A DNA stretch of 64,000 nucleotides from the NCBI GenBank assembly GCA_973895155.1, contig OZ316891.1, positions 23,436,001 to 23,500,000 of the forward strand, given 5' to 3'. The translations under genes were made by a program, and so were the position numbers. The notes beneath the pieces were generated by a model, which was given only the letters and a program-made list of their open reading frames with translations, ran no database searches and was not told the DNA's origin. Of the stretch, positions 11,397 through 22,401 are shown piece by piece (positions within the stretch are counted from its first letter, which is position 1; each line of letters opens with the position of its first letter). The stretch comes from Marsupella aquatica. Its lineage: Eukaryota; Marchantiophyta.

Positions 11397-12240
11397 ATTC
11401 TCGGTGGGGGTCTCAGAGATGGACTCGGGTCATTTGGGCAACAGTATTTGTACTCGGCAAGCCTCTCTGAGATGGTAGATTTGTACGGACACGCGATCCA
11501 TACAAAATTACATTGTAAAAACATTGAAAAGTACTGTACGGTCAGTTTTTGCATGCACTTTTGGGTTCATCCTAGTATTTTGGCGAGGGTCTGACATCGA
11601 ATGTGGGATAGAACCAATTTGGGTCCTTCATTTGAAACGGAACACCCTTAATTTCATCTCGGAGAGGGTCTCTGAGAGACATAGTGTATGTTGTAGCTAA
11701 CCCTTTGAAATTGTTAACAGGGTCCACAAGTGGTGTCATCTGGCCAAAGTACGCCCACGACTCCATCTCAGAGAGGGTCTCCGAGAGGCTGGGTCTCATT
11801 TGGCAACCTTTCTGACCCAATATGCGATCTGGGAGAACTGCTCTCTGGCCACTTGGGGCACACGGCTCCATCTCAGAGAGGGTCTCCGAGCGATTGGGTT
11901 GCAATCTCACTTCCCTTTCCACCCAAGACGCGATTGACAATTTTTGTTGTCTGGCCGTTCGGGCCACACCACTCCATCTCAGAGAGGGTCTCTGACATCG
12001 GATGTTGGATAGAACCATTTTGGGTCCTTCCTTTGAAACGGAATACCCTTAATTTCATCTCGGAGAGGGTCTCTGAGAGACACAGTGTATGTTGTAGCTA
12101 ACCCTTTGAAACTGTTAACAGGGTCCACAAGTGGTGTCATCTGGTCCACAAGTGGTGTCATCTGGCCCACGACTCCATCTCAGAGAGGGTCTCCGAGAGG
12201 CTGGCGACCTTTTTGACCCAAGAAGCGTACTTTTCTACCG
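11397..12240. repeat. Direct duplication rich in 'CATCTCAGAGAGGGTCTC' motifs
   Basis: A block of about 200 bp at 11590-11790 recurs at 11993-12205, starting GACATCGAATG / GACATCGGATG and running to AGGCTGG. Both copies and the DNA between them are studded with CTCCATCTCAGAGAGG / TCTCCGAGAGG motifs. Within the second copy a 19-bp segment (CACAAGTGGTGTCATCTGG) is itself doubled. Open frames here are by-products of the repeats. Confidence 0.82.
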
Positions 12241-12286
12241 TGAAGTTTGCTAGAGTGTTGGACTTTTTTCTACTTCTCATATTTTA

Positions 12287-12314
12287 CCCTAAACCCTAAA
12301 CCCTAAACCCTAAA
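12287..12314. repeat. Interstitial telomere-type repeat (CCCTAAA)x4
   Basis: Four perfect CCCTAAA units. This is the Arabidopsis-type plant telomere unit. It marks the genome as plant-lineage and is too short to be a chromosome end. Confidence 0.97.
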
Positions 12315-13304
12315 CATAATTGGCTGCCTTTATTAAGTCTCCTCCAACAAACCCTCCTTGATCTTGTTGACTTGTGCTCTTCCCCCTTCTCTTAACCCCA
12401 ATTTCCTCTTTTAGTTAAGCCACCCAAATGATAATGCATGTGGGCAACCATTTCCTCTTTGAGCTGACGCACTGAGATGTTGACGCGTCTTAGTAGGCCT
12501 TGGAATGAAATGACAGCAAGGGTCTCCTACATTCGGACTCATTTGAGTTGTAGGCCGAAGTCCCTAATTGTACCCTAAATGTACCCTAAACTCTCTCGTA
12601 CTAGTGGTGGTCAGTACTCACGTTAGCATTGTGTACTTTCTTGTTTGGGCCGTTAACATGTACGTATCGAAATATAGTTAGGATCTCCCGTATCTATTGC
12701 GTACTTTAGTGTTGTGCAGTACGTGCGGTACGTTATTCCTTGAAGTGGATGTCGTTCCTTCCTCGTCACTCTTCCACGGTGTGACACCTTAGGTTTGGCG
12801 CTCGTCTTTATCACTAATCCCCGGACCTTCTCACTCTGCCTCACTCTTTTGCGTCCCTTACTCGTTCGCGCTCTAATCCGCGCTCTTCCTCAATCTTCGC
12901 ATATTGGTCTTGTGCAATCTCTCACTTCTCCGTGCTCACATCCGCATTGTTCCTGCTCTTCTTCAGTCGTCCCACTCACGGTAAACTCTCCTGTGCAACC
13001 CTGTTATTGTGTCTACTGGATTGCGTTGGTGTTTTGAGGCAGTGAGCGTTTAGGCAACATTTTTTTGTGAGCATTTGCGATAGTGATTTGCCATGAACGT
13101 TGGTGATTCTCTCAGGTTTTTCTCTTGGCTCCCCCTTTTTCTTGATATGTAAAATCCATTTGTAGATGAATCAAATGTGTGATAGGCTAGACCCCGCATA
13201 TCCTTGAAAACTGGCTCTCTCGGCGGGGCTCGCTGAGATCTTGTCAGGTTTATAGGTCGAGCTATTGCCGAGTAATAACTCTTTCATTTCTCATGTAATC
13301 TAAG
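12315..13304. other. Spacer; possible 5' exon of the ParB-like gene
   Basis: No convincing gene in about 990 bp. A TCTCGGCGGGG..GCTCGCTGAGAT motif lies at 13219-13240. An ATG at 13093 followed by AG|GTTTTT could be a small first exon, and TTTCTCATGTAATCTAAG before 13305 is a plausible acceptor. Neither is confirmed. Confidence 0.3.
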
Positions 13305-14020
13305 GTCAAAATACCAAAGAGGAAAGACTCGACTGGAGCTGGACCTGCCGACAGCCAAACTTCTCAGCGGAGTAAGAAACCACGATCCAAGTCTCCTTCG
13401 CCAGTCACGTCTCGACTGACGCGCTCACAGGGTGGTCCACTTATGGAGTCAGTCGACTCTAGGAGGAAGTTTGAGCCAAAGCAAATATCATTTGAGCCTA
13501 TTGGAGTGGCAGAATTGGCTGATATTGCTGAGAAGGGAGCCTGGGAGTCTATCGTCTCCAAGTATGAGACAAAGTTTAGTAAGGATCCGCCCCGGATCCC
13601 CTTGTGCCGGCTCATGCCAATGGAGGCAGTGAGGAATCTTCAGGATGAGTCGGTTGCAAAATTAAAAAAAGGGTTCAAAGAGAGCGGCTATGTTGTGAAG
13701 CTCAGCGAGTTCCACATTACTGAGTTCAATGAAATTGGAGAAACGCAGACAGTGACAGACTTCAAGCCATTTTGGGACCCTCTATGGACTCAGCTCAATG
13801 AACAGTTTGAGCAAGAGTGCGATGCATCAAAGGAGTTCAAAGTCCTTAAGGACAAGATGTTTTGGGTTTTTTATGGAAACCATAGATACACAGCCTGGTC
13901 CGCAGTTGCTTCTGAGTATCCGGATCAATTGCAATACCATTCGTGCGTCAGATTCTCTCTTTTGAACGCTGGGAAGGACGGATTCAAGAAGGTTGAGCAA
14001 GCAATGCACGCTCTCAACTC
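13305..14020 (+). pseudogene. Exon 1(+): ParB-like N-terminal domain
   Basis: Open frame ending at a strong GTAAGT donor (14021). The first 45 residues are basic (PKRKD, RSKKPRSKSPSP), a likely nuclear signal. A ParB/sulfiredoxin-fold pattern follows. RIPLCRL at about 13593 is the first strand, then DESVAKLKKGFKESGYV, an insert of about 50 residues, and the diagnostic WVFYGNHRYTAW at about 13865-13900, corresponding to the G-x-H-R box of ParB nucleases. In prokaryotic mobile DNA, ParB domains are often fused to DNA methyltransferases, which fits the downstream exons. The start codon is unresolved: ATG 13443 is internal to the open frame. Confidence 0.55.
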
Positions 14021-14139
14021 GTAAGTACTCTCATTCGCGTCTTTTTGCAAAATGTGATTACCCGTTTGTGTAAACCTTGTGTGCCATCTTGGAGAGCCTC
14101 TCTGAAATTGCCGCTATGAGTACTGTTTGTCATTTTCAG

Positions 14140-15470
14140 GATAAGTGCGACTGTCGTAAAGACATCCTGGTTTAATGACGCTGATCGGGTTGCAAAGCTA
14201 TTGAACACTCCATTGGAGGAGTATAGTTTGCTCATGTCAAAGGAGACAATGGAGGCTTTCATGAAGGCCCAAAATTGAGGACATGGGAAGACTTGGTACT
14301 CAAAGAATATGACAAAAGAAGCCGTTGTGTACATCATGTCTTGGTCAAACATTGAAGCGGGACAAATCAATATCTCCAAGGAGATGGCACAAGACGCAGC
14401 TCGTGGGCACCCGTGGAGTGTGAAGAGAACTGAGGAGGAGACGGAGGCAATGATTATTGTTGCATGCAAGGCCTGGGACAACAAGTTCCCCAAGCTTGCG
14501 GCCTGCGTGAATCCGGCCAATGGAGACCAGTTCATGCCGGTATGTCGGCAGCTGTATCACAAGTTGTCAAAGGACGCCAAGCAGGGTGTGATGAATGTAC
14601 AGGTTGGCTTGGACAGGGTTCGCTTGTTTGCTGGGGCTTGGGTAACTGCAGAGTGCAGAGTAAAGCTATTGAAAGCTCATTTTGGAACGGAGGAGGAGAA
14701 GAGTATGTATCACCATCCACGTAGCAATGGTGATGCTGCAATTAGATCCTGGTTAGCGGTCTGGTCAATGTGGTGTTACATTGACCACGTTGGTTGTGTG
14801 ATTTTGACCGATTTTGCTGCAAAGGCCTACCAAAGACAGATGTACCGTGAGTTTTCCGGGACAGAGGAGGAATTTGCAGAGCTATATAGAAGGCTTTATT
14901 GAGCTTATGTGCAAGAGAAATCACTGAAACTAGGCGGGGAAATTTGGATTGACGGAAAGGCCACGGTCTTGTTAAAAGAATTGTGGAAAAAGCGAACAAA
15001 GAGGTGCGTGACAAGATTTCTAATCAATCAGGAGAACATGAATGCATCCATATTGAAAGAGCTGCCATGGGCACTCACATCTTGGATGGAGCCGAAAGGG
15101 AGCCTTAGCATGTATCCATGTGATGGCCAAATTCCTAATGGCAGAGTAGTCTGCGATTGGGAACGTCAAAACTGCCCATGGTATATGGAATACCGTGACT
15201 GGAATACTTTTATCGATGACGCTGAGAAGGAGTGTGCAATGAAGCTGAAGGACCAACAGGAGCCTACAAATTACTACGATATATCCAAGCTGCGACAATT
15301 GACGGACTCTATGCCCCAGGCAATAGCTTTGGAGGCCATAATCCCAATGGACCCAGCCTATGATGGGAAAAAGGCCCGAAAGGAAGGAGGCGAGAAGAAG
15401 GTCGACAAGGAACAATCCGCCGAGGCCAGTCAGTCAAATTCTATAAGCACTCCAACAAAGACCCCATCAG
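14140..15470 (+). pseudogene. Exon 2(+): linker and uncharacterised domain
   Basis: Begins after a TTTTCAG acceptor; the 119-nt intron rejoins the frame (ALNS to ISATVV). It reads in one frame to the GTAACT donor at 15471, apart from TGA at 14276-14278 and TGA at 14900-14902. Content: a mixed alpha/beta region with conserved-looking Trp and Cys (WDNKFPKLAACVNPANG), then a segment with CDGQIPNGRVVCDWERQNCPW and a Lys-rich tail. I do not recognise the fold. Two nonsense codons make this copy non-functional unless they are recoded. Confidence 0.5.
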
Positions 15471-15745
15471 GTAACTCAATTCCTTTCAAATCAGGTGGTG
15501 GCTTGCATTGGAAAAAACCTTGGCTGGGTTGGCGAGGCTTGCCGAGATTAAGTGTCTGGTCCAGTCCAGATGTTGGCGAGGCTCTCCGAGATTAAGTGTC
15601 TGGTCCAGTCCAGATGTCAACGAGGCTCGCCGAGATGAAGTATTAGTTGAGTAATAAGTTGCTTGCATATAATGAACCCGATCTTGGCGAGGCTCGCCGA
15701 GATGCAGTTGCCATCATGAAGCTCATCAATTTGCATCCTATGCAG
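15471..15745 (+). other. Intron with palindromic CTCGGCGAG-type motifs
   Basis: GT at 15471 and AG at 15744-15745 (CATCCTATGCAG). Removal joins KTPSG to HAEIQTEPDS in frame (phase 1). The intron holds four TTGGCGAGGCTYGCCGAGAT-like imperfect palindromes at about 15527, 15573, 15628 and 15684. Confidence 0.75.
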
Positions 15746-17141
15746 GTCATGCAGAGATCCAAACGGAACCTGATTCTATCAAGAGCAAGGGTGTAGAGCT
15801 GGCTACAAAGGCAGCAGTTGAGGACAGTCCAGGGGTTTTGCAGGGTCCAGGGCACAAGGATAAACAACCAATAGTTGAGTTGGGTCCAGACGAGGCTCCA
15901 CTGCAAGAATTTGACTTGCCTCCGCATGAGGCTCCTGAAGTACAAGATGAATTGGCTGACGAGCAGCAAGGTGAGGATGATGTGGGTGAGCAAGAGGAAG
16001 AGGAGCGAGAGGAAGAGGACAAAGGACAATCCGGAGATGAAGGGCGCTTGTCTGATATCTCTCATGTGCCTTACCGGCCACCATTACTGTCACGGCAAAA
16101 GGAAAAGGCCTTAAAAAAAAAGCAAACTAGGCGACTCAGAGCTCCCAAAGGGAGCCCAAGCAAAGCACGTGACGAGGAATTTCCTCCTCTTCCTTCCCCC
16201 ACTGAGTCGCCTCCCCCGCCCGGCACTGGAGAGGTTCCGCCCACAACCATCCAACCTGACCCCACATTGGAAAATGAGGAGGATGAAGAGGCCCTTGGAG
16301 AACAGGATAACACAAAGCTGGAAGGAGTAAGGCGTCCTTATGCCAATACCATGTCTTCCCAGAGCAAACATATGTATTTTAGGTGGTCTCCAAATCTATT
16401 TCCAACTTTTTTTGATGCGGCTAAAGAAGGTACCGAACCCCCTGTAGTTAGTAAATTGATCTCATGGTGCAGAAAGCTATTGCGGGAAGGTTTGTGTCAA
16501 AATGCCTGGAGAAAAGGGGGGAAGCGAGTGAAGACTGGTGCAGATTTAATTCTGATACATATGGGAACAGACACGCGTATGGTCGAGGGTAAGTCCACCC
16601 CGTTGTGGAATTTGTTCCGGGAGGACGACTTGAACCGGGTTCAGGAGTTTGCTCGAGATGTCCTTGATTCCGAAGGACTGTTTGCCATCGTGCACAGTGG
16701 TTCGCTTCGGCACTCAACTTGCATTTATGATGCATTAGTTTACGAGAATACCAACTGGGGGTTGAAAGAAAGCTTCTTTATCTGGAACGACACACCCACC
16801 TACGATGGTAGGACTGGGAAGCGAGTAAGTCCCATCAATTACCTACTTCTTCATTTATTTTTTATTCCAATGACTTACTATCCTAAACTAAGGAAGTCTG
16901 ACCTCTGAATATGTTTGGCCGATCCAGAGCGAATATCTCAAGCTAGACCTGTGGGGGTTTCAATCTGCTGTGGAGATATGCCCAAAGGACGATGTGGCAC
17001 CAATTAGTGCAGAGCTTGATATGAAGAGTAGGAATGGGCTAACGAACTATACATCCAAGAAGAATCAGGTTAACGATCCTTTTGCGGGCACATTGTCGCC
17101 AGCAACGCTCCAATGTATCATCGAATATATGTCACGCGATT
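15746..17141 (+). pseudogene. Exons 3-4(+): acidic linker and N6/N4 methyltransferase-like domain
   Basis: 15746-16824 is open to a GTAAGT donor. Exon 4 starts at 16928 and stays open to TGA at about 17141, where a 2.4-kb insertion begins. An acidic linker and a KKKQTRRLR basic patch come first. Then ADLILIHMGTD (about 16540), a helix, SEGLFAIVHSG (about 16665), FFIWND (about 16780) and LSPATLQCIIEYMSR (about 17095). This order matches N6/N4 DNA methyltransferases: the DPPY strand, the L-pG-x-l/v strand, the iiW strand, then the K/S-P-x-L-x-x-x-I-x-x-x-S helix. The DPPY box is replaced (IHMGTD), so catalysis is doubtful. The domain call is by eye; a profile search would decide it. Confidence 0.45.
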
Positions 17142-19589
17142 GACATGGGTCTTAACACCAAAAATGTCACTATGGGTGCCAAAACCATCTCCTTGTACCT
17201 GAGGATCACGAAGGGATGTTGTGAAGGTCGATAAACACCAATTTATGCCCTTAACACCAGACTATCATAGCAAGACTCTATCACACATCACCCAAGCTCA
17301 ATCCCAAGGAACCAAGGTTGGGGATCAGGTCTGCGCTCATGATAGTTCTGGTGAGAAGGGGTCTTCATATTGGGCCCGTACACACAGGGCCTAGCGCTAT
17401 GGTGCGCATAGGTCTATACGTATGCTTACTGTCATAGGTATGTTTCTATTCCGCCGCCGGAATGTACCCATAAACCAGTGACTCCGGACTGATTCCCGGC
17501 TTAGGGACTTCTAAGCCATTGCCCCACCACTCTACCATTCCACTCTCAGCAATCAGAGCTATGACAGTCCTCACCCAGCCCGCTTCAATGCACCCTGTAC
17601 ACCTCTCAGTGGCGCTGCTAGTCCCATCATACACTCAGATTGCCTCACACACACACACATCCATGAGAGAAATGAGGCCTGAGAGGAAAACTCAGTTAAA
17701 TTCAAAGATGTGCACAACAGTTCACTGAGAACACTTGATCCGAACACTAGGCCCGAAGGCTGTCTCCTCCAGATTACGACGTGCTTGCCCTGCAAGCCCC
17801 ATGCTTGCCATGCAAGCTCAATCCTGAACCTGAGCCCGGCTCACTCCAGATTGCGATGGCAGATTGGACTCGAACCAATCTCGTACTTGCCTTGCAAACT
17901 CAATCCTGAACTCAACCTCCTTCACTGCACTTCATTCTTGGGGGCACATACAGATCTCACACCTCCAATTCAGAACGTCAAGTTACGCATACATAGTTGA
18001 CTCAACTTCAAAGCTGGTACCAGGCTAACGGCGATCTACCCCAGGCTGCAATGAGGCTCGGCCTCACGCTTGCCCTGCAAGCTCCGCTCTGGCCATAGAT
18101 CCCTTAGTGCTCTCCACCAGACAAAGGGCGGGACTCCCCATGGATCACGTAGCCTTGCCAGACTGAACTGTAAATGCTCCTCTTGTTGCCCCTCAATCAA
18201 TGTCTCAACCTCCCTAATGTGCTCACCACAAATCAAATTGACATCCTCCCCACAATTTACAATCACCAATACATCACCTATCACCAAGGCTCTGTATCGG
18301 GGAAAAGAACCCAGTTGTGCTACCCACTAGAAAGAGCCACAATCCAGCTCGCAAACCTAGCAACTCGTTGCTGTGAAGCTTGGCTGATTACTCCCTGAGT
18401 AATAGCACAACCAAGCTCTCCCCAACACGCAGCGTCCAAGTCCAGCCTTGCTTGCACAGAGCTCCTCCCTGCTGCTCAGTCTAAGTGAGATCACACAACT
18501 GAAGTCCCCCCTGCCTCTACCGGGGGGCTGCTCTATATACTCTCTCATTGAGCCCAAATGGGTGGATGCTACGCTGCTGGAGCCCCATCCCAGCCCTAAC
18601 AGAGCCACCACTATCTCTAAATACTGAACCCTAACTCGCAGCTTTATTTCTATCTCAAATTGGCTATGTACTTCGGATTTGGCCCTCCTCCATGGTTTTT
18701 GCGAGCTTGCGCCTCCTCTCTTGATTTCTCTATTCAACCATTTTCTGCGTGGATAGCAGCGTTGGAAGCGGCTTGAGCTCTTCTTTCCAACGAGGTTAAT
18801 TATAGCCGATTTGGTCAAATACACAGAGAGTTATGCCCCCGCAACCGAGAGGGGGTACTCACTCCTGCGCTAACCCGAGTTACATAGCTAACCCGAGTTC
18901 GGCTAACCTAGCTATCCTATCTAACCCGAGTAGAGCTAACCCGTGGTCTCGGGTTAGGCCGCTACCCACTATCCGCTAACCGCTAACCTAAGCTGAGCCC
19001 AAACCCGAGCTTACCTATGCTAACCTGAGCCCGAGTTTAGGCTAACCCGAGTTAAGTCTAACCCAGGATCAATCTAATCCGAACCCGGGTTAAGCCTAAG
19101 CTGAAGCTGTGCTTACTTGAGCTAAGCTGAAGCCGTGCTTACCTAAGCTAAGCTGAAGCCGTGCTTACCTAAGCTAAGTTGAAGCCGTGCTTACCTGAGC
19201 TAAGCTGAAGTCGTGCTTACCTAAGCTAAGCCGTGGTCAAGCTTGGGTTAACCCGAAACTGAAGCCGAATCCGCTAATTTCGGCCACAAGTTAACCCGTC
19301 ACACTAATCAGGCCGTATCTTTCTTAATACACCTCCGTTTCTCAAGTGTTTTATATCGATTTTACTCGCCTTGACCAGATCTTTCCAATGCTCTTTACAG
19401 ATCCAGATTTGGTGACATATTAAAAGAGATATGGTCGTCAACCACCCGCGACATAGCTTTTATTTCCCTACTCTTAACGCCATGATTGCCCTTATTCTTG
19501 CCATCTTGCTAATTGTTATGCAATATCAATAGCTACTCCTTGCATACAGCAACCTACTTAATCAAATTACAAAATAAGGACCATGTCAT
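17142..19589 (-). mobile_element. 2.4-kb LTR-like insertion in the ParB/methyltransferase-like gene
   Basis: The ends are inverted complements: GACATGGGTCTTA at 17142 and TAAGGACCATGTC at 19589. Flanking ATT(G) occurs on both sides, but a clean 5-bp duplication does not. It has no coding frame. 17400-18600 matches the LTR-like regions at 40330-41090 and 10690-11390. A TATATAG box reads on the minus strand near 18535, so the unit is best read as a long solo LTR or a non-autonomous relative of the coiled-coil elements in minus orientation. It splits the gene between the conserved helix at 17095 and the motif at 19632. Confidence 0.55.
18840..19260. repeat. CTAACCCGAG cluster and 26-bp x5 array
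   Basis: 18870-19080 is packed with variants of CTAACCCGAG. At 19098-19227 five 26-bp units with core GAAGCCGTGCTTACCTAAGC follow head to tail, with single-base differences. Both lie inside the 17142-19589 element. Confidence 0.85.
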
Positions 19590-19846
19590 TGGCGTCACAA
19601 TATACAACACACCCTGGGGCAACTATCCTCACTTTCAACGCACAGTTTGGGGCAATATTCAAGGCGGGTGAAAATTGCGGGCGGATGGTGTTGGGACTGA
19701 ATCCTATCCTCACTTCGGAACTTGTGCGCAAGACCAACTGGCACAACTGGTTGGAGTGATCTCCCCGGAGGAGGAAGAGGTGGTCTGTTCAAAAGCCAAT
19801 CCAGAAAAGCGCAAGAAGAAAAAGCCGGCAGTACTCCCAACGACAT
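19590..19846 (+). pseudogene. Exon 5(+): end of the methyltransferase-like domain
   Basis: Reads ILTFNAQFGAIF followed by AGENCGRMVLGLNP at about 19625-19700. This resembles the D-x-F-x-G-x-G ... AA..lGR.viGiE motif I of N6/N4 methyltransferases, but the Asp and the glycine pattern are lost. The frame closes at TGA near 19758, while a second frame continues (ISPEEEEVV ... EKRKKKKPA) to a GTAAGT donor at 19847. A small indel near 19750 would join them. The donor phase matches exon 6. Confidence 0.4.
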
Positions 19847-20059
19847 GTAAGTTTTCTGGCGTTTGACGTTGTTCATTTCATATTTGCTTGCTCGTCGCAA
19901 TGGTTGACAATAGAGGGATACAAGTCAGCGGCCTCGCCGATATGTATGCATGTCGGCTGACCTCGCTGACATTCATAGTGTCTGGCCTCCTCTACAAGCG
20001 AGGGCAAGTCCTAACTTGAGATGCATGTTGGCGGACCTTGCCAAGATTCATTCCTCTAC

Positions 20060-21190
20060 ATGCAACTCAGGAAGAGTCATCTTGGCGGGCCTCTCCAAGA
20101 TCCGTCTGAGGAAGAGTGATCTCGGCTGGCCTCTCCAAGATCCGTCTCAGGAAGAGTTAATCTCGGCTGGCCTCTCTGAGATCCATCTCAGGAATAGTCA
20201 TCTCGGTTGGCCCGTCTCAGGAAGAATGATCTTGGCTGGCCTATCCAAGATCCGTTGTAGGAAGAGTCAATCTCGGCTGGCCTCTCTGAGATCCGTCTCC
20301 GGAATAGTCATCTCGGTTGGCCTTTCCGAGATCCATCTCAGGAAGAGTGATCTCGGCTGGCCTCTCCAAGATCCGTCTTAGGAAGAGTCAATCTCGGCTG
20401 GCCTCTCTAAGATCCGTCTCCGGAATAGTCATCTCGGCTGGCCTCTCTGAGATCCATCTCAGGAATAGTCATCTCGGCTGGCCTCTCCGAGATCCGTCTC
20501 AGGAAGAGTGATCTTGGCTGGCCTCTCCAAGATCCGTCTTAGGAAGAGTCAATCTCGGTTGGCCTCTTTGAGATCCGTCTCAGGAACAGTCATCTCGGCT
20601 AGCCTCTCCGAGATCCGTGTACCGAAGAGTCATCTCGGCTGGCATCTCCAAGATCTGTCTCAGGAATAGTCAATCTCGGCTGGCCTCTCTAAGATCCATC
20701 TCAGGAATAGTCATCTCGGCTGGCCTCTACGAGATCCGTCTCAAGAAGAGTGATCTCGGCTGGCCTCTCCGAGATCCGTGTACCGAAGAGTCATCTCGGC
20801 TAGCCTCTCTGAGATCCGTGTACCGAAGAGTCATCTTGGCTGGCGTCTCCAAGATCTGTCTCAGGAATAGTCAATCTTGGCTGGCCTCTCTGAGATCCGT
20901 CTCAGGAATAGTCATCTCGACTGGCCTCTCCAAGATTCGTCTTAGGAAGAGTCAATCTCGGCTGGCCTCTCCAAGATCCGTGTACCAAAGAGTCATCTCG
21001 ACTAGCCTCTCCGAGATCCATGTACCGAAGAGTCATCTCGGCTGGCGTCTCCAAGATCTGTCTCAGGAATAGTCAATCTCGGCTGGCCTCTCTGAGATCC
21101 GTCTCAGGAATAGTCATCTCGGCTGGCCTCTACGAGATCCATCTCAGGAAGAGTGATCTCGGCTGGCCTCTTCGAGATCCGTCGATCCAT
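20060..21190. repeat. 40-bp minisatellite, about 28 units, within an intron
   Basis: A head-to-tail array with period 40. The unit starts ATCTCGGCTGGCCTCTCYRA, followed by GATCCRTCTCAGGAAKAGTS. Each unit contains the inverted arms ATCTCGG...CCGAGAT. Variants with GTACCGAAG replace CTCAGGAA in runs, showing higher-order shuffling. It lies in the intron 19847-21280, between the methyltransferase-like and Ulp1-like exons. ORFs predicted here are artefacts of the period. Confidence 0.93.
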
Positions 21191-21280
21191 GTTGACTACC
21201 TTCCCCGACAGATGCCTTCTTGTTTACGTCTATTTTGGGCGCAATACATTATTTGATTGAATTTAAGTATAACTTAGTAG

Positions 21281-22401
21281 CAGTTCCCGACAGGACTATC
21301 GAGTCAGCTACAGCGAAATGGGACAGCCAGGACAGACGGCTTGTCAAGCTCGCGTGGGAGGAAGCTTCGGCATATTTCTCACCGGAGAAGTTAACCCTTC
21401 CGTGCTACGCTGCTGATACCTATCATGAAGAAATAGTGCCTCGCTGTGTACAAGAGAGAAAGAGGAAAACTCTCAAATTTGTCGATGATAGGGCAAAAGA
21501 AGCTCAATCGGATGAGAGTAGCTCGGTAGGAAGTGACAGTCTCCAAACTCACCATGTAAGTATAAGATTATCAAGCTCCAGTTCCAAAGAGTAATGTTTG
21601 AATGAATTTACCTTCATTGCAGCTCAGGAGAGACCTGAGCAACCAGTGAATGAGGGGCTGACTCCCCGGGTAGGAGTGAAAGAGGTGGGGCTTGCAAACA
21701 AAGGAGTGCCCGCACAACAGCAACCATCCAAATTTTTGGCGATAGTGAAGAAGGCATTGGACCCCAAGGCGGACCAAAAAGAGGTCATAGTGACAATCGA
21801 GGACGTGCACTTGACGAGGGCACATTTAAAATGCTTGAGGCCAAAAAAATGGATCACTTGCGACGTCATCAATGCTTACATTGCTTTACTGGAACGAAGA
21901 GCACAAACCCTTCATAAACCCAAGGCCATGTTATTGCCAACACATTTTTACCAAGTGATGACATCTCCGGAATATAACTTCAACGCAACGTTGGCATATT
22001 GGCGGGGCATTCAAATGTGGGAGCACAAGTACGTTTTAATCCCTGTCTACCAGCCAAAACACTGGGTACTAGTTGTGGTTGATACTGCCTTGCGGCAACT
22101 GCATTTACTTGATCCGCTTGTGCCCGAAGCACAGGATGGCACAGAAGTGTTCAAAGTAGCTCAGTTTCTTTCGGACCTCTCCATCTTGCGGGGTCGTACC
22201 TTGTTATGTCCATTAGAATGGCCACGCATTTACCGAGATAACATTCCAGGTCAAGGGGATGATTACAATTGTGGTGTATATATCATAATCTACATGGAGC
22301 GTATTTCTGGAGGCGGCGTACTGAACTTTGACCCTGCACTTATAGACATCATGCGGCAAAAGATTGTTGTGGACCTTGTCTGCCAGACAATTACCCTGTA
22401 G
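21281..22401 (+). CDS. Exons 6-7(+): Ulp1-type (C48) cysteine peptidase domain
   Basis: Exon 6 (21281-21555) ends at a GTAAGT donor. Exon 7 (21628-22401) follows an AG acceptor in the same phase. Exon 7 carries a Ulp1/SENP fold: an N-terminal helix region, W..C..I..Y (about 21850-21870), then PKHWVLVVVD (His, about 22060). LLDPL follows (Asp, about 22110), then GQGDDYNCGVY (Gln and Cys, about 22250-22280). The His-Asp-Cys triad and the oxyanion Gln are all present, so the peptidase looks intact. Ulp1-like proteases remove SUMO-type tags, and such domains are common passengers of plant MULE and KDZ-type transposons. Upstream splice phase fits exon 5, suggesting one gene from 13305. Confidence 0.75.

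Noticed and set aside
19950-21256. Several LASLRSVSGIVISAGL-type repeat ORFs
   Set aside because: They arise from the 40-bp minisatellite read in shifting frames; no independent coding evidence.
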